Origin: Mesostigma viride
Taxonomy: Eukaryota > Streptophyta > Mesostigmatophyceae > Mesostigmatales > Mesostigmataceae
Direction of reading: 5' to 3'
NCBI GenBank assembly: GCA_009746045.1
Contig: RPFO01000418.1
Coordinates: forward strand, 2,551,334 to 2,615,333
Length of the DNA stretch: 64,000 nt
Shown: piece after piece, positions 20,948 through 32,200 of the stretch
Layout of the letters: every line of letters begins with the position of its first letter
Numbering within the stretch: position 1 is the first letter of the stretch
The notes under the pieces: generated by a model
The model's database searches: none
The model's input: the letters and a program-made list of their open reading frames with translations, nothing else
What the model was told of the DNA's origin: nothing
Program-made: the position numbers and the translations under genes

Positions 20948-21829
20948 AGTTACGTTAAATAGTGCCGGAACCTTTTGCCGCCTGAGGCAAATCGGTCCGT
21001 AACACTATTTTGCCCGGAATAACCACTTCCGAGCACCCAAGTTAATTCGGCCGAATTAACTTGGGTGCTCGGAAGTGGTTATTCCGGGCAAAATAGTGTT
21101 ACGGACCGATTTGCCTCAGGCGGCAAAAGGTTCCGGCACTATTTAACGTAACTAAAACCTGGCCTCGTGGAGGGGGGACGAAGAGCCCGAGACATCCGCC
21201 TAGGCCGCTGAGCACGCACCACTAAATGCGCCGGAGCTGCCTCAGTGAGGATTCGAACCCCTGACCTCCAAGGTGCACGGGTTTTAGTTACGTTAAATAG
21301 TGCCGGAACCTTTTGCCGCCTGAGGCAAATCGGTCCGTAACACTATTTTGCCCGGAATAACCACTTCCGAGCACCCAAGTTAATTCGGCCGAATTAACTT
21401 GGGTGCTCGGAAGTGGTTATTCCGGGCAAAATAGTGTTACGGACCGATTTGCCTCAGGCGGCAAAAGGTTCCGGCATTATTTAACGTAACTAAAACCCGT
21501 GCACCTTGGAGGTCAGGGGTTCGAATCCTCACTGAGGCAGCTCCGGCGCATTTAGTGGTGCGTGCTCAGCGGCCTAGGCGGATGTCTCGGGCTCTTCGTC
21601 CCCCCTCCACGAGGCCAGGTTTTAGTTACGTTAAATAGTGCCGGAACCTTTTGCCGCCTGAGGCAAATCGGTCCGTAACACTATTTTGCCCGGAATAACC
21701 ACTTCCGAGCACCCAAGTTAATTCGGCCGAATTAACTTGGGTGCTCGGAAGTGGTTATTCCGGGCAAAATAGTGTTACGGACCGATTTGCCTCAGGCGGC
21801 AAAAGGTTCCGGCACTATTTAACGTAACT
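20948..21829. mobile_element. 882-bp palindromic foldback element made of three hairpins
   Basis: Three copies of a 206-bp palindrome (20948-21153, 21286-21491, 21624-21829) are joined by two 132-bp spacers (21154-21285, 21492-21623) that are inverse copies of each other. The whole block is therefore one palindrome centred at 21388.5, with one mismatch seen (a T for C near 21477). It is flanked by GAGTG (20943-20947 and 21830-21834), a likely 5-bp TSD. Each hairpin starts AGTTACGTTAAATAGTG. The spacer carries GGTTCGAATCC (plus strand near 21520), a match to the tRNA T-loop / pol III B box. No ORF is present. An assembly artefact must be considered. Confidence 0.8.
21154..21285 (-). repeat. 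Spacer with tRNA-like B box
   Basis: This 132-bp spacer recurs inverted at 21492-21623. On the minus strand here (plus strand in the second copy) it holds GGGGTTCGAATCC with a partly paired T-arm-like stem. No complete tRNA cloverleaf or A box is seen in the right place, so a full tRNA gene is not claimed. Confidence 0.45.
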
Positions 21830-21834
21830 GAGTG

Positions 21835-22880
21835 TACTGTAGTTGATTCAGGTGACGTGGTCGCATGGCATTGCAGTGTATACAGTTGTCCACTGGTAGT
21901 CGCTGCTAGTTGGCGTTGCCTAGGCATATAGGCGTAGCACTGGGGAGTTCACACACACCGAGCAGCTTCGTTGCCTCATTTTCCCATTCTGAGCTCACAG
22001 CTTCCCGTATTATTCCATAATACAAGTTCTGCCTCGCATTCAGTTGTTCATTCCATCATTTCCATTCTCAACTCGGACTAATGGCTTCCGCAACAATAAC
22101 AACAAGAACAATCGTGGCAATGCGGGGCAGCGTGTGCCGCCCAGGCGCACTTCCCCTCGCCTCTCGCCGGAGGGCTCGCCCTCCGCCACGGCACGGGTTA
22201 CGCCAAACGTAACCTGGCGCCATGTGGTCGCCGACAACCCGAGGCGAAGGTCCCCGCAGCACGGGACCGAAGCCATGGGGGCGGCAGGAGGCCGACCGCT
22301 TGCCATAATAGGCGGCCAGTCCGCCATGGCCGACCCGGGGGGCAGAATCCCCGGGCACATGACCCCCCTGTCGCAGGTGGCGTAGGGCGCGTGAGCGATC
22401 GGATTCCTCGGAAGAGGATGGGGAGGTGCCGCCGGGGAGGCCACGACCCTCCATTGAAATCTCCTCCCAGACGCCAGCGACGTCTGGAAATTTTTCCGTG
22501 GGTCGTCACATGGCCCAGATGGACACAGCTCGCAGCAAAGTCTGAGCATGTCCCGGCGCCGGTAATGTTCGGCGCCCAGCCCTTCTACCTTCCGCTTGCG
22601 GAGATTCCGGACTTCATTTCGGTGTCGGGCTGGCGACTCCGCAAGATCGATCATCAACCTCAGTCTGATCGATCAGCTGTCAGACTAGGTTTGATGTTCA
22701 GCTCATCGGCTCGCGGATCCGGGATCGCCTTGGATATGGCATCCCAGAAGTCGGCACGAGGAATCCAGCGCCAGGTTTCCATCAGTATCCGGTTCAAGGT
22801 TCTGCATATAGGCGAAGAGCGTCTAAATAACACAGCACGCAAGGCAAAAAGGGGTAGTCTAACGAGACGCTAGTAGTCCT
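21835..22880. other. Unassigned region with coding-like segments
   Basis: From about 22040 the DNA is GC-rich and open in several frames. Plus-strand segments 22044-22385 (Asn/Arg/Pro-rich) and about 22390-22546 (an acidic SDSSEEDGE stretch, then Pro/Ser-rich, then stop) could be one low-complexity protein with a frame break. A minus-strand frame of 205 codons (22040-22657) overlaps them. No domain is recognised on either strand. It may be the start of a retroelement Gag or a host gene fragment. Confidence 0.3.
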
Positions 22881-23863
22881 ACAATTCAGCTAAAGGTCGA
22901 CCGTCAACCGATCTAAATTGTTAGTTTTCCCAGAAAAAGTCCTAAATTTAGGACCACTTGGAATTAAAATATATACATGCAAACATTAAAATTCGACCCT
23001 GGCATTCGTGCCCATGACAGATAACACACTTTTTTAGTTTCTATCAAAAACCTGGGGTCAAATAATTACATTTAGTGCATGAATGGGCCCTGCAACCTGC
23101 CAGACCTCAAAGCGCGAATTTGGTCAAAATGAGAATTTAGGAATTAGGACCAATAGGACCAATTAGTGTCAACGCATTTAATACCATGCTATCCACATGG
23201 TCCCTTGAGCATCTTACAAGCGCTAGGGGACCCTACGAGGCCTTGGGATGGCGGGGCAGCGTATAACAAGGCCTGCTGTGGCTGCCTCTATATATACGCG
23301 TGCTTAACGGTGTCACAGATGGTGCAGGTAATGCAATATACGGTTGCATGGTTGCTGAGGTTGCCCGGCTTGATTATGGCCCACCCCTTGCGGTAAACTT
23401 TCTCTAAGCATATTAATTAATTAAACACGTGCTCCCGTTGGGGAGTCACGGAGCACCGAAGTGCTTGTAATCCCTGTGTGTGCACTACAGGAGAAAGGGC
23501 AGAGACCCCCAGTCTCCTTCATGCCAAAGGCATGCCACAGCTAGCTGCATTCGGGCGTGCTAGCTAAGGACAGGCTAACGATCCGGGAAACTGCGGGTGC
23601 AATAAGACCCATGTAAGCGTGGCATAACAAGTATAGCGTGGGCAAGTAATCTGAACATAGCCAGGGCGTAGCATGGCTGTACAAGGACTAAGCTAAGGCT
23701 ATGGCTGGTTGTGTACCGTCTAAGCCTACCCTCTAAGCATATGCCAAACCTTCTTTGACATCACGGACATGCTGGCCACCACCCAGCGATGAAAAAACAA
23801 TGCATTTGCATTGCAACTAACACATGAATGCAGCCAAATCAAGTTACAAAACAACGTTGTGCT
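22881..23863. other. Non-coding spacer with a LINE tail relic
   Basis: No gene is seen. The palindromic word TCCTAAATTTAGGA occurs near 22941, with related words near 23140; the same word recurs near 30161. Around 23415-23460 lies a minus-strand relic of the LINE tail that ends the 32-33.9 kb copy (TTAATTAA, then CCCGTTGGGGAGTCACGGAGCAC). The end of the stretch is the copia TSD AACAT (23864-23868). Confidence 0.4.
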
Positions 23864-23868
23864 AACAT

Positions 23869-24613
23869 TGTCAAGGACATGGTCCTTGTACTTGTACCCA
23901 CCTGACCTGGCTAGATAGATAGAGGCTCTTGTACAGGAGCCACTGTTCTTTATCCCGTTGGATTTGGCCTACAAATGAGAAAGTTGTGGCCAGTTTTAGT
24001 AATCAGGGATTAGTACCTATGCCAAGTGGATCCTTATAGGCAGCTGACAAATCTGTCTATGTCAGCTGACCTATGACATGTCAGATGAGAATCTATGACA
24101 GGACAGCTGACTGATTGACATGTACACTGTGCATGTCAGATGTGGCGCTGATATGTTCACGCCAGATTTACTTCATCATCATCAGATCACACATAGAGAG
24201 ATCTTTTATTAAATAGTTAGATTACTGTGCAGCAGTTACAAGTTAAGGCTGTACATCAGTTACAAGATAAGGCTGTACAGCAGTTACAAGATAAGATTTA
24301 TTCTTGTCTAGATCTGATTGGTAGCCTGTACACTGACCTAACCTGATTGGTGGCCTGAGTATTACATGAGAATATTCCTAGGCACATTCCTAGCCAGCCA
24401 ATCAGGTCATTCCAGTTTGCTGCCTGTGTTTTTTCCTCGAGTTAATAAAACAACTGAGGAGCCTTGCCAAAGGTACTCCTCACTATCATTCTGCCTCAAA
24501 CTGAGTCTCTGTCTCTTTGCTTCCATCCTCCATAGCCTGTACCTGCAAGGACAGGCACATTTGGGTTCCAATCACAAGCATTGTAGAAGGCAAACCCATT
24601 AGTTCTTTCAACA
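23869..24613 (+). repeat. 5' LTR of the copia-type element
   Basis: TG...CA ends. Contains direct repeats of CAGTTACAAG(A/T)TAAG (about 24233-24295) and an imperfectly repeated stretch near 24300-24360. AATAAAA near 24443 is a candidate polyadenylation signal within the LTR. Matches 28118-28862 except for about four substitutions. Confidence 0.93.
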
Positions 24614-24625
24614 TGGTATCGGAGG
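24614..24625 (+). other. Primer-binding site
   Basis: TGGTATCGGAGG begins directly after the 5' LTR. It resembles the TGGTATCAGAGC site complementary to initiator Met tRNA that many plant copia elements use, with two or so differences. Confidence 0.75.
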
Positions 24626-24704
24626 TTTGATGCCTACCCTGCATTTGAGGAGCAGAGACATTCATCTGACTACCCCAGAGACAACACCCAGACCCAGATC
24701 AACC

Positions 24705-26773
24705 ATGGAGGATCAAGACACCCAAACTGCTACCAGACAGCCTGACTACACCTCTCTTGTTTCAACAGTTGCCAAGAGCTGCAAGAAATTTGTTGGTGCA
24801 GCTGGTGATGATTACAGCAAGTGGGAGGAGTGGAAGAATTGTTTTTGGCTGTTGTCAGTCTTTTCAGTTTGGATGCTGTCCTGCTGGGCACTGAGGAGAA
24901 TGACAGGGCTGATAAGGCCCTGTGGGCAGCTTTGCTCACCTGTCTAACAGGTGAAGCTGCACGCCTAATGGCCACTGTGGCCAACAAAACTGGTAGCCAA
25001 GCATGGCAGTGTCTCATGGAGAACTATGAGCAAACCAGGCTAACCAAGAGTCACAGGTTTGAGCTGAGGAGCAAGCTGCACCGCCTACAGAAGCTTCCTA
25101 ACGAGACCATGCAACAGCTTGTGAGGAGGGCGGAGCTTCTACGTGCTGACTACCAGGCTGCAGGGGGAGTCATCCAGGACCGTGATTTTGCTGCCATTCT
25201 ACTGGGAGCACTGACAGACGAGTACCGCCCTGCGCTGGTGTCTGTACGGTTCAACGAGGAGGACCCACTACCTGTGGTGAAGAGGGCACTCATGGAGGCG
25301 GAGGATCTGCTCAAGGGGGGACGTGCTGTGGTGAAAAAGGAGAGTGCTGGCACTGGCCAGGCCTACCACACCAACAGCAAGGGGAACGGGGGGACCAAGA
25401 AATGCAGTCACTGTGGCCTGTCAAATCACAAGGACAAAGACTGCTGGAAGGAGCATCCTGAGAAGGCCCCACGCTGGTACCCCAACCAGCACAGGGGGGG
25501 CAAGGGCGGCAACCGAGGGAACCAGAGCAAGGGACGCAACGCACCTGCTGGATCCGCTGCCAACGCAACTCAGGAGGCGGCTGAACTGCCGCCTGGCTTC
25601 TGCATGGTCACCATCGCCGAGGAGTCGCCGTCGACGCCGCTGGAGGCTGCTGCTCTCACGCAGTATACGGGCGACAAACTCAACTGGGTGCTGGACTCGG
25701 CTGCGAGCAGCCACATGTCCCCGTGCCGTTCTGACTTCGTGTCACTTATCCCCCACAACAGGCAGATCGTCGGATCAGGCGGCGACCTGCAAGCTGCTGG
25801 AGTTGGCACAGTTTCTGTGCATTTGCCGGGGAGCGAGCTCCGACTGGATGGAGCCCTTCTGGTCCCCGAGCTGCCCGTTCGGGTGCTCTCTGTTGGAGCG
25901 CTCGTGAAGGCTGGCCACAAGCTGGATTTCAACCAGGAAATCGCTGTGGTGGACAACAAGGCGCACAAGATGGAGCAGAGGGACAACGTCTACGTGTTAC
26001 CTGCTCTCAACAAGAAGGCGGCGCTGGCGGCCACGACCGTGCGGCCGTTGGGGTCGCTGTGGAGCGCTGGCCTGCCAGTGGCGGCCATGTCCAAGACGCT
26101 GGGCTTTCTGCCTGGCTTTTCGCGGCCTTTGGGGCTGCAGGCTTCTTCCCGAGGCGCTTTGCTGCGCCCGGTGTCGTCGCCACTGTCGTGTGGCGGCAAG
26201 GGCGGTTTTTCCGCTGACAAACCTGCAATTGTGCAGGATTTTGGCGTGGTGGGGACGGCAAGGAATGGGATCGGCTTAGTACCGGTCGTTGGGGCACACG
26301 GGGAGGACGGTTCCTGGAGTTCTGCGTCGGGCAGTACTACTTATAGCCCTCTCGTGCCAGATCAGGTGGACTCTGCTCCACCAGTTTCCCTGACCCCTCC
26401 AGCGGCGAGCTCACCTGGCTTGCCGTTGTCCATGGATGTCAACCTACGTGGCGTGCTGGGAGAGCTTCCCCAGCCTGGCATCGTTTGGCCTACTAGTGCC
26501 AACACGCAGACGTCACCAAGCCTGCTGCGTGACGGTTTCGCTCCCTGGCCAGAATCAAGTGGGGGTTTGGCGTGGCGCGTCTCGGGCGCCAGCATTTTGG
26601 ATTTTGCTGCGGGGGGAATTCCTGGTGAGGGGAGGCCACCAGATGCACCAAGTCCAAGCCCAGTCCTGGAGCCAAGTCCTGGAGCTGGAGTCGTCGGCTG
26701 CCACGTGTCCCTGTCAATTTGGGACTGTGCTGAGCCAACAAGTTGCCGGCACAAGTGCTGCCTTGAGCACTAA
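24705..26773 (+). pseudogene. gag: Copia Gag-protease, one frameshift near the start
   Basis: Translation likely starts at ATG 24705. The first 43 or so codons are in one frame; from about 24836 the clear Gag continues in another, so one base is lost near GAAGAATTG. Gag shows the UBN2-type helical region (WQCLMENYEQTRLTK, LHRLQKLPNE), then a CCHC knuckle (CSHCGLSNHKDKDCW, about 25402-25446). The copia protease follows with active site DSAASSHM (Asp at 25694-25696). From about 26010 the frame stays open to 26773 but resembles no integrase; it is Ser/Pro/Gly-rich and of unknown role. Confidence 0.85.
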
Positions 26774-28109
26774 GGCGGTCGGTGCGGGAGCCCTGCTTCC
26801 GCTATTTTCATGGCGATTTTTGGGGATGCGCTATGGTCACGTTCGTTGGGAATTTGATAGCTAGCTTAACTAACCCCTTATGATCTCAAGTCGCCACTGT
26901 TTTTCGTTCGTGAAAAATTGCTTTAGACACGAATATTTTGTGGTCTATTGTGCTGTTAGGTGCGGGGTCCTTCCGGCCTTATGCATCTCGCATAGTCTTG
27001 TTTTGTTTCTGCTAGACTTTTTCATAGCGCTTCGTCGGGATGCGTTATTTGAGTTCTAGACCACCTGTGTTCATCGTCCCCATGACGTTCTTCTACCAGC
27101 AATGGTATGTTTTCCAAGTTCTTTGTAATCTTGGTACGTTTGGCTAGCGCCGGTTTGCTGGCCATGTCTCCGTTCTTGCTGACCCTTTTTGTGGTCAATC
27201 TGCACGTTCATTTCATGTCGTGTGTGTTGCCCATTCTTAGGGCATACTTTCTCGTTGCATGCTAGGTTTGTTCATGCAGTTTGCGGTTGTGTCTTTTGTA
27301 CATAGCCTGCGTTTGTGCTCCTGACTTTGTCGTCGCTTCATGTCCCGTTTTTAGTCGCTTTCAACTATCGTTGGTTAATCAGAGCTGTCTTTTCAGTTCG
27401 TTCATGTTGGCTAATGCTAAGATCCATGACTATGTCGGTTTATGTTAGTTACCTGTGTGATTAAGGTGTGTCAGGACTACGTGTTCTGCTCCTTGTTCAC
27501 CGTTGGTGCTCTGCCGTAGGTCGGATGCTTTATGTCGTTAATCACATGTTTTATGCGTTAATCATACATCATGTCCCCTGCATTGTCTAAGAGTTTGCCT
27601 GTGTTAGAGCATTTTGTGTGCTTCTTCATGTTTTCAGGCGACGCTAGAGTGAGGGGGGTGTGATCCAAAGCGCATCTTCCCAACGAAGTTTTTGACTTGG
27701 CAACACATGCTAGTTGCTGGGCGATGCGGCAATCTTTCCTGCTGCTTTCGTTGGACACTCGGCGCGTCACCGGTCCGGAGTTCCAGTTTCCAGTTTCCGT
27801 GGAGATCGTCTTTTGACTACTTTGACCACGGTGTTTGCTAGCGAGGGGGGTGGATGTTTTTCGCCCACTTACCCGTGATCAGTTAGTGTTTGATCCTTAC
27901 CACTGGCCTGGGTTGCATCCCATTTTTGGTTTGGTGCCATGTGGGTAAGGGGGGTGTCAAGGTTGTACCCAAATGTCACCTTGATAGTGAGTACTGAATT
28001 TAATTCTAGAGTCCTATGTTTGGTCAAGGCTTGACTTAGCTATGGCTGAGAGCTTTTCCTCTAAGTGTTATACTTGACAGGATAGCACTAGAGCAAGGTC
28101 ATGTGTTGT
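26774..28109 (+). other. Non-coding 3' interior of the copia-type element
   Basis: About 1.3 kb with no coding frame or pol relic, T-rich on the plus strand. It contains several purine-tract look-alikes (AGGGGGGTG near 27650, 27845 and 27950). The one near 27947 is followed by TGTCAAGG, the LTR start word. Confidence 0.6.
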
Positions 28110-28117
28110 AAGGGGGG
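28110..28117 (+). other. Polypurine tract
   Basis: AAGGGGGG directly before the 3' LTR start, the expected plus-strand primer. Confidence 0.85.
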
Positions 28118-28862
28118 TGTCAAGGACATGGTCCTTGTATTTGTACCCACCTGACCTGGCTAGATAGATAGAGGCTCTTGTACAGGAGCCACTGTTCTTT
28201 ATCCCGTTGGATTTGGCCTACAAATGAGAAAGTTGTGGCCAGTTTTAGTAATCAGGGATTAGTACCTATGCCAAGTGGATCCTTATAGGCAGCTGACAAA
28301 TCTGTCTATGTCAGCTGACCTATGACATGTCAGATGAGAATCTATGACAGGACAGCTGACTGATTGACATGTACACTGTGCATGTCAGATGTGGCGCTGA
28401 TATGTTCACGCCAGATTTACTTCATCATCATCAGATCACACATAGAGAGATCTTTTATTAAATAGTTAGATTACTGTGCAGCAGTTACAAGTTAAGACTG
28501 TACATCAGTTACAAGATAAGGCTGTACAGCAGTTACAAGATAAGATTTATTCTTGTCTAGATCTGATTGGTAGCCTGTACACTGACCTAACCTGATTGGT
28601 GGCCTGAGTATTACATGAGAATATTCCTAGGCACATTCCTAGCCAGCCAATCAGGTCATTCCAGTTTGCTGCCTGTGTTTTTTCCTCGAGTTAATAAAAC
28701 AACTGAGGAGCCTTGCCAAAGGTACTCCTCACTATCATTCTGCCTCAAACTGAGTCTCTGTCTCTTTGCTCCCATCCTCCATAGCCTGTACCTGCAAGGA
28801 CAGGCACATTTGGGTTTCAATCACAAGCATTGTAGAAGGCAAACCCATTAGTTCTTTCAACA
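28118..28862 (+). repeat. 3' LTR of the copia-type element
   Basis: 745 bp, the same length and ends as the 5' LTR, followed at once by the TSD AACAT. Confidence 0.93.
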
Positions 28863-28909
28863 AACATGCAACGCTTTGTGAGCGAATTCAGGGTGCATGT
28901 AACACGTAA

Positions 28910-29048
28910 TTAATTAATTAATTAATAGACACGTGACTGCGTCACGTGAGCATAAGTCCTCAGTGGGAGGGAAACATGGGATGGAATGGATGGTATAAGC
29001 TATCTAGGTCCTAGTTACAGGGGTGTGGGCACCACGGCCCGAATCGCT
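28910..29048 (-). mobile_element. 139-bp 5'-truncated LINE-A insertion
   Basis: A minus-strand copy of the last codons and 3' UTR of LINE-A, ending in a TTAA-type tail at the left. It is flanked by a perfect 13-bp TSD ATGTAACACGTAA (28897-28909 and 29049-29061). This defines the LINE-A 3' end precisely and shows active retroposition. Confidence 0.88.
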
Positions 29049-29061
29049 ATGTAACACGTAA

Positions 29062-30278
29062 ACCATACTGTATATACTGTCTGAGAACACCCTGAACGAC
29101 TGCAGGCCATAGGACCATGGTTTATAACTAACACATGAGTAAAACTGCTCTTACGCATGTGTGTTTTAGCTGCAGCGGACGACGAAGATAGAGACGTAAA
29201 AAATTGTATGACGTAAACCAACTATGTGTGACAGTTATGTGCACAGAAAGCGTCCCCTCTTTTTAGGCATAGTAGCTGGCTGACTAAAAACACCACGACA
29301 GCGTTGCCAGTTACACTCATGATCTAGGACACCCCGGCACGTACCTGCTACTTACGTCGCCTCATTCCAGATGGTTGCAAAAAAGTCGCTGAAATCCGCA
29401 GCGAGGTCAGCTTTCTGAGAGCTGAGCGCACCAAAGCTGGCCAACCGGTTCGAAAATGATATAAACCACGCTTGTGCTGCGTTCTAGGTCCAAGAAATAC
29501 CGAAAGTGAAGACCTATAAGGTGCGCTCGCTGCCCAGCCTGAACGTCCCTAAAACATGGTCGACAATGGAAATCGGGCAAGAATATCACGGCCCAGGCGC
29601 TCCCATGTCAAATACTCCGTTTCTAAACTCCAGACTATAATCAAAATCGTCCACAAAAATTTCCTGGCTTGATTCGCACCACCCTTGCTGATACACTAAC
29701 ATGTTTGTGCCAAAATCGACCCTCCGCGAGCAGGCGATCTGCGACCCATTTGTGTTGTGCCGGCAGTGCCGCTGTGCTACAGCGCTACACATAAAAACTT
29801 GCGCAGAAAATATTCACAGCCTTTAAGCATAACTAACAACCTTTCGTTTTTGCTATACTGGGCGCCCGAAATGATAAACGCACGTGAAAACGCCGGCCAC
29901 GATTGTCAGGTCGCCATATCCACCTCAGATCATTCCCGCACCCACTTTTTCGCTCCAAAATCGGTTATATTTTTGGTCGAGGTACCTACTTTCCCGCCAT
30001 TATACCCGGTACCCGGGTACGGAATCCGGGTACCATGTGCCGGTACCACGGGTCGGGTACATCATGCCGGGTACGGTCCACATGGGGTACGGTCCATATA
30101 GTGAACCCCCCCCCCCGGTACCTCGGTTATAGTGACCTCTAGGACAAATTAGGACAAAGTCCTAAATTTAGGACCGTGGCCAGCGCTAACAAAATTGCAA
30201 ACAGAATTCTCCAGAGACACAGGCGCAGGTATAGGAAGGGAAACACTATCTACTTGAGGATTTCCGCTGCGAGCAGGT
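29062..30278. other. Spacer with weak coding-like segments and a GTAC cluster
   Basis: A minus-strand stretch at about 29587-29740 (VDFGTNMLVYQQGW type sequence) looks protein-like but breaks at 29587 and has no known domain. From 29980 to 30090 the tetramer GTAC occurs about ten times in roughly 110 bp, mostly as GGTACC or GGGTAC. The palindrome TCCTAAATTTAGGA lies near 30161. Confidence 0.35.
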
Positions 30279-30530
30279 CTAACTTCTAAACGCGAGCGTG
30301 TCCCGAATCGGGCAGCACGTCTCCGTTAGCTTGTTGGCGACCTGCCCATTACCTGACAAGAACGTGTCGTCTCCGCTTTCCTGACCGCGAAAGGTCAAAG
30401 GCATAATGAAGGGGTTCTGCTGCAGAGGATCGTCGTCGTCGTATCTACCCAAAATTCCTCCGAGTCCATTGTTACGCCGCGGGTCTCTACCGCCTCCTTT
30501 ACCTATACCGCGACCTAAACCACGTCCCAA
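30279..30530 (-). CDS. Possible exon, Gly/Arg-rich, unknown
   Basis: A minus-strand frame begins with a Gly/Arg repeat (GRGLGRGIGKGGG), then an acidic DDDD stretch and a mixed tail. A plausible acceptor (AATTAG) lies near 30544, just upstream. Composition resembles RGG-type RNA-binding tails, but there is no domain and no partner exon could be placed. It may be a fragment of a host gene. Confidence 0.3.
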   Translation of the reverse strand: MGRGLGRGIGKGGGRDPRRNNGLGGILGRYDDDDPLQQNPFIMPLTFRGQESGDDTFLSGNGQVANKLTETCCPIRDTLAFRS

Positions 30531-32200
30531 GCCGACCCACGTCTAATTCTACATAAACTTGTGAGGCCGCCGGTTGAGGAACTACCCTGTGCGAAAGTCC
30601 GACGGACGCGACGAATCAGATCTCAATGCATTTACAACTGTATAACTATAATATGCCATCAACCAATTACGCCGTGACCAATTCAATCCAGGAATACGAA
30701 GGAAACACCTAACCAGCCATGACCCAAGCTGAGATGTGTTACAAACTCATAACACACGCCGAGTGCCAACACGAGGGGAGTGCCAACACGAGGGGTAGAA
30801 CGTGCATAAATGACCACTAACGGTCAGGCATGCTCGGGCCGACCTGAGTGGCCCTCGCACACAGGAACAACGCTGGTCCACTACGTACATCTACACGGAG
30901 GATAAGGACCACTAATAAAGTATGCGGTGCAGCGCAGATGCACCGATACACCAGACTACAGTACCACACGTACATCAGTTAGAAAGAGCTCCCAGCGATT
31001 GTGAGCTCTTGATCCTTCACAGCACGGCTTAGCCAAAGTTGCAAGGCAGCAACCTTAAATCTGTGCACCAAGCCACGACCACGGTGGTCACTTCCACGAC
31101 CAATGTGGGCGCCCACGGTTCGTGCTTACCGAGATTATTAGCTGGTCATCCCCATGACCAAGCTATATCCCCTTCGTTGTTCCTCGTTCCCATCGGCGTG
31201 ACGAGGCACGTGCAGGCGTACAGACAAATCCCCAACGTCCACTGGCATCAGTGCAGAGCCAGGACGAGCTGGATTTGCCTATGCTCCTGCAACCTAGGAA
31301 GTACAGTACCTGTCACAAGCCTGCAAGGTCAAGTACCCTTGCAGTCCTGTGCCAGCTCCAGTATCCCACCAGTCACAGGCTGCTGCTCCTCCTGGTCTAC
31401 GTGGACCACAGTCACGTGATGGACAGGCTAAGCCTGTGCAGGCACGACCTGCCACGTGTCCTGTCCACTATACCAGAGGACTGCACCCTAGTCAGCCACG
31501 GACGGCTAGGACTTCGGGACCTCATATCTTTCTTGTCCCTTGTCTGTTTCAGGCGGTCAGCACGGCGTTGGAAAGGTCTTTCCAAACTTCATCCACTTAG
31601 CATATTGGTTGCCCAAAATGCTAACTACATAAAAGGCCCAGTGAACACCGGCCGCAGGTACTAACTACACGTAGGCATATAGTAAAGCTCACGGTCATCA
31701 ACACAGACAGTACCCGGGCTAGCTGAGGCCACTGAAGCGGAAGTCCTAACTAAATTTACGGCCGTAACTACAGAATGTTGTTACGCGACGTAACACGTGG
31801 CTAGTTGTTAGCTGATATAAATGGCATGCCCCCCTTCACTGCAGCAGAATTTGATGACACTGTCAAGCGCCTTCGCTTTAAGATGCGGCTGTCGGAGCTG
31901 ATAACCTACCTGCAGCTGTGGCCTAATAACTGTTGAGGATGAGTATGTGATGCGATTCCTTCTGGACTTCTGCAGCCAGCTTTTAATTGCTGCCTCAGAT
32001 GCTACCCCCCCGCTGCCTGGCAACATGCTGGCGGCGTCCTCCGCTTCATGATCTAGAAGAACAAAGGATCCATGCACGGCCAACCCGGGCAATTACCGTG
32101 TTTGCCTCCCAATTAAGCGCTGCGCTTAATTGCCAGGGTGCGATTTTCATGAGGATGGTCCTTAACCGGGCTCCGGCTTGCTTTATAGATGAGCACTTAG
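30531..32200. other. Spacer, degenerate, possible Gag-like relic
   Basis: No intact gene. Between 31040 and 31600 overlapping plus-strand frames are Pro/Gln/Ser-rich and look like a decayed low-complexity protein, perhaps a Gag tail. GAGCTCcCAGCG...GAGCTC near 30990 is a small direct repeat. Confidence 0.3.

Larger units (their letters stand above)
23869..28862 (+). mobile_element. Copia-type LTR retrotransposon, Gag-protease only, young
   Basis: Two 745-bp LTRs (23869-24613 and 28118-28862) begin TGTCAAGGACATGG, end TTTCAACA, and differ at only about four positions. The perfect 5-bp TSD AACAT lies at 23864-23868 and 28863-28867. The 3,504-bp interior has a primer site, a Gag-protease frame and a purine tract, but no integrase, RT or RNase H. 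Such an element must borrow enzymes from an autonomous relative. LTR identity near 99.5% shows recent insertion. Confidence 0.93.

Noticed and set aside
21492-21623. Complete tRNA gene
   Set aside because: Only a B-box or T-arm-like part is present; no A box, anticodon arm or acceptor stem could be placed.
22040-22657. 205-codon minus-strand gene
   Set aside because: No domain and it overlaps equally open plus-strand frames; kept only as an unassigned region.
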